Shown: positions 62,623 to 64,000 of the stretch, one piece after another | Numbering within the stretch: position 1 is the first letter of the stretch | How the letters are laid out: the number at the start of each line of letters is the position of its first letter | Assembly: GCA_020637855.1 (NCBI GenBank) | Contig: JACKJR010000003.1 | Coordinates: forward strand, 248,001-312,000 | Source: Rhodobiaceae bacterium | Lineage (GTDB): Bacteria; Pseudomonadota; Alphaproteobacteria; Rhizobiales; Tepidamorphaceae | DNA: 64,000 bases | Reading direction: 5' to 3' | Notes under the pieces: model-generated | The model's database searches: none | What the model saw: only the letters and a program-made list of their open reading frames with translations | What the model was told of the DNA's origin: nothing | Position numbers and translations under genes: made by a program

Positions 62623-64000
62623 TTGCAATATCATTCTTTGCAACAGGGCTTTGAACGGGCCGTTGAATTTGCCGGATCTTTCGGGGGACGGTCGCGCCAG
62701 TTTCTGCTGACGAGTAGAGAGCATGCGGCCCTTTGGGCGCGGCGTGCCCATGCATGGTTTCGCGCGCTTCCCAAACCGGCTCGCGTAGCGGGTTATGCCG
62801 GCTTCGGCGTACTTGCCGTCTGGGCGGTCATTATCTCGCTGTTTTACGCAGCTCTGCTGTTTGGTCCCATCAATATCGACGGTCTTGCACCGCGGATTGT
62901 CGCCAGTGTTGAAGCGCGGCTGCCCGACGGAATGCAGATGCAGGTTTCCGGCGCGAATCTGCAACGCGGCCGGCATGGCATCGGCATCCGGCTTAACAGC
63001 GTGAAGGTCGTTGATGCCGTCGGGACTACGGTTTTCTCAGCGCCCAGTGCAACCGTGGGATTCAAACTTTTGTCGGTTGCCGCCGGAGACCTTTCTCCCG
63101 AGCGCCTGATCATCACGGAACCAGTCGTTTCCCTTACCGGCCAAGCCGACAATGGCGGCGAGACCATGAATGTTGCCGACATTGTCGCCATTGCATTCCT
63201 GATCCTCAATGCGGATGGGGGGCTTGGAGAACTGAACGTATCCCAGGCAGCGGTCATAACGGCCGGTGAAGGCCCGCGCCTCGACGGCGTTGATGCCAGG
63301 TTTATTGCGGAGCCGGCCGGCGAGGGGGCGCCGTCCATTGCACTGGAAGTCAGCGGTGGGAATGACGGGGGTGCCGAATGGGCGATGAACGGGCGGCTTC
63401 AGCGGCGAGCCGATGGCGGGTTGTCGGGAGAATTCGCGTTCGCGGATCTGGTTCCGCAAGAACTCATGGGACTTGCTGAAAACAGTGCGGTTCACATGGA
63501 ATCGCCGATTTCCGGACAGCTTGCGTTTGCGACGCTTCAGGACGGTACGCTTGCGGATGGCCGTTTTGATATTCTTGTTGGCGCGGGAAAGATACAGGCC
63601 GGCAAGGATATTGATTTCCTGCTCGACGAAGCGCGCATATCCGGCACATGGGATGCATCCCGGCGGGCATTGCGGATTGCTCCGTCGCGAATCCTCGCAG
63701 GCCAGAATCAGGCGATGCTGGCAGGTGAGTTTGTCGTTCCCGACAAACGGTCGATGTCTTACGGGACTGTTCCATTCGGTCTTGGGTTCACCGATGTGCG
63801 TATCGGGATCGGCAAGGACAAGGAACCGGTCGCGATTGATGCCGTCGTCTTTGACGCGGTTTATGATGTCCTCAATCACCAGACACGGGTAAACAGACTG
63901 GATTTCCTGAAAGGCGATGCATCCTTGTCGATGCTCGGCTTTGTCCGGCAAGCACCAGGCTCGCCGGGAATTGCATTGCGCGGCAGCGCTGCAAAAATGT
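62623..64000 (+). CDS. AsmA/DUF3971-type envelope protein, 3' end cut by window
   Basis: An open frame from at least 62590 to the window end (over 450 codons). It has a cytoplasmic basic stretch, one membrane helix (VLAVWAVIISLFYAALLF), then a beta-rich periplasmic region (VSGANLQRGRHGIGIRLNSV, LIITEPVVSLTG). This layout and the helix-then-beta pattern match YhdP/AsmA-like proteins that bridge the envelope and move lipids. No ATG or GTG occurs before residue about 100 of the frame; TTG at 62623 or 62638 is the likely start. Confidence 0.75.
   Translation, partial: MQYHSLQQGFERAVEFAGSFGGRSRQFLLTSREHAALWARRAHAWFRALPKPARVAGYAGFGVLAVWAVIISLFYAALLFGPINIDGLAPRIVASVEARLPDGMQMQVSGANLQRGRHGIGIRLNSVKVVDAVGTTVFSAPSATVGFKLLSVAAGDLSPERLIITEPVVSLTGQADNGGETMNVADIVAIAFLILNADGGLGELNVSQAAVITAGEGPRLDGVDARFIAEPAGEGAPSIALEVSGGNDGGAEWAMNGRLQRRADGGLSGEFAFADLVPQELMGLAENSAVHMESPISGQLAFATLQDGTLADGRFDILVGAGKIQAGKDIDFLLDEARISGTWDASRRALRIAPSRILAGQNQAMLAGEFVVPDKRSMSYGTVPFGLGFTDVRIGIGKDKEPVAIDAVVFDAVYDVLNHQTRVNRLDFLKGDASLSMLGFVRQAPGSPGIALRGSAAKM

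Noticed and set aside
62528..62710. 60-residue open frame
   Set aside because: Overlaps the start of the larger AsmA-like frame, has no domain, and is probably non-coding unless a frameshift joins the two.

Overview
The window is a GC-rich chromosomal segment of an alphaproteobacterium of the order Hyphomicrobiales (Rhizobiales). The evidence is the gene content and order: a bifunctional RSH after rpoZ, the pyrE-DUF2062-pdxJ-acpS-lepB-rnc-era-recO run, ldtR beside ldtP, an Omp2/RopA-type porin, nrdR-ribD-ribE-ribH-nusB-thiL, and plsX-fabH-ihfA-MerR followed by tRNA-Pro(GGG). A Phyllobacteriaceae- or Hoeflea-like member is plausible, but genus cannot be fixed from this sequence alone. No phage, insertion sequence, CRISPR array or rRNA was seen.

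Layout. 1-2620: three minus-strand glycosyltransferase genes, the last cut by the window edge. 2879-9127: a four-gene peptide/nickel-type ABC importer (fused double ATPase, binding protein, two permeases). 9128-9847: a long regulatory gap with phased repeats. 9848-11068: the porin. 11306-15063: an envelope cluster made of an OmpA protein with six BON-like repeats, a 31-residue membrane microprotein and a membrane-anchored helix-hairpin-helix protein. 15086-18292: an alpha/beta hydrolase and a soluble lytic transglycosylase. 18611-33472: dapA, smpB, a peroxiredoxin, UDG, an NYN RNase, rpoZ, rsh, pyrE, DUF2062, pdxJ, acpS, lepB, rnc, era, recO, DUF302 and parC. 33485-40077: bpt, an SLC13/RCK_C transporter, threonine ammonia-lyase with a coupled exported protein, an orphan LivH-like permease and hemB. 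40240-43804: a valine catabolic operon. 43975-46104: ldtR and ldtP. 46108-46376: a nested palindromic element. 46380-53652: DUF6898, glyA, nrdR, riboflavin genes, nusB, thiL and an MFS transporter. 53924-61854: hppA, bamE, a cytochrome bc1 chaperone, DUF177, plsX, fabH, ihfA, a MerR regulator and tRNA-Pro. 61887-64000: bcp and the start of an AsmA/DUF3971-type protein.

Much of the window is core metabolism and information processing arranged in tightly coupled operons, with many 1- or 4-base stop/start overlaps. A second theme is the envelope: porin, OmpA-BON protein, lytic transglycosylase, L,D-transpeptidase, BamE, signal peptidase and AsmA-like protein. The most unusual signals are the six-fold BON/OmpA protein with its microprotein partner, the 269-bp palindromic element whose right arm carries the Shine-Dalgarno of the next gene, the phased repeats upstream of the ABC operon, and two 60-bp AT-rich codon patches inside otherwise GC-rich conserved genes.
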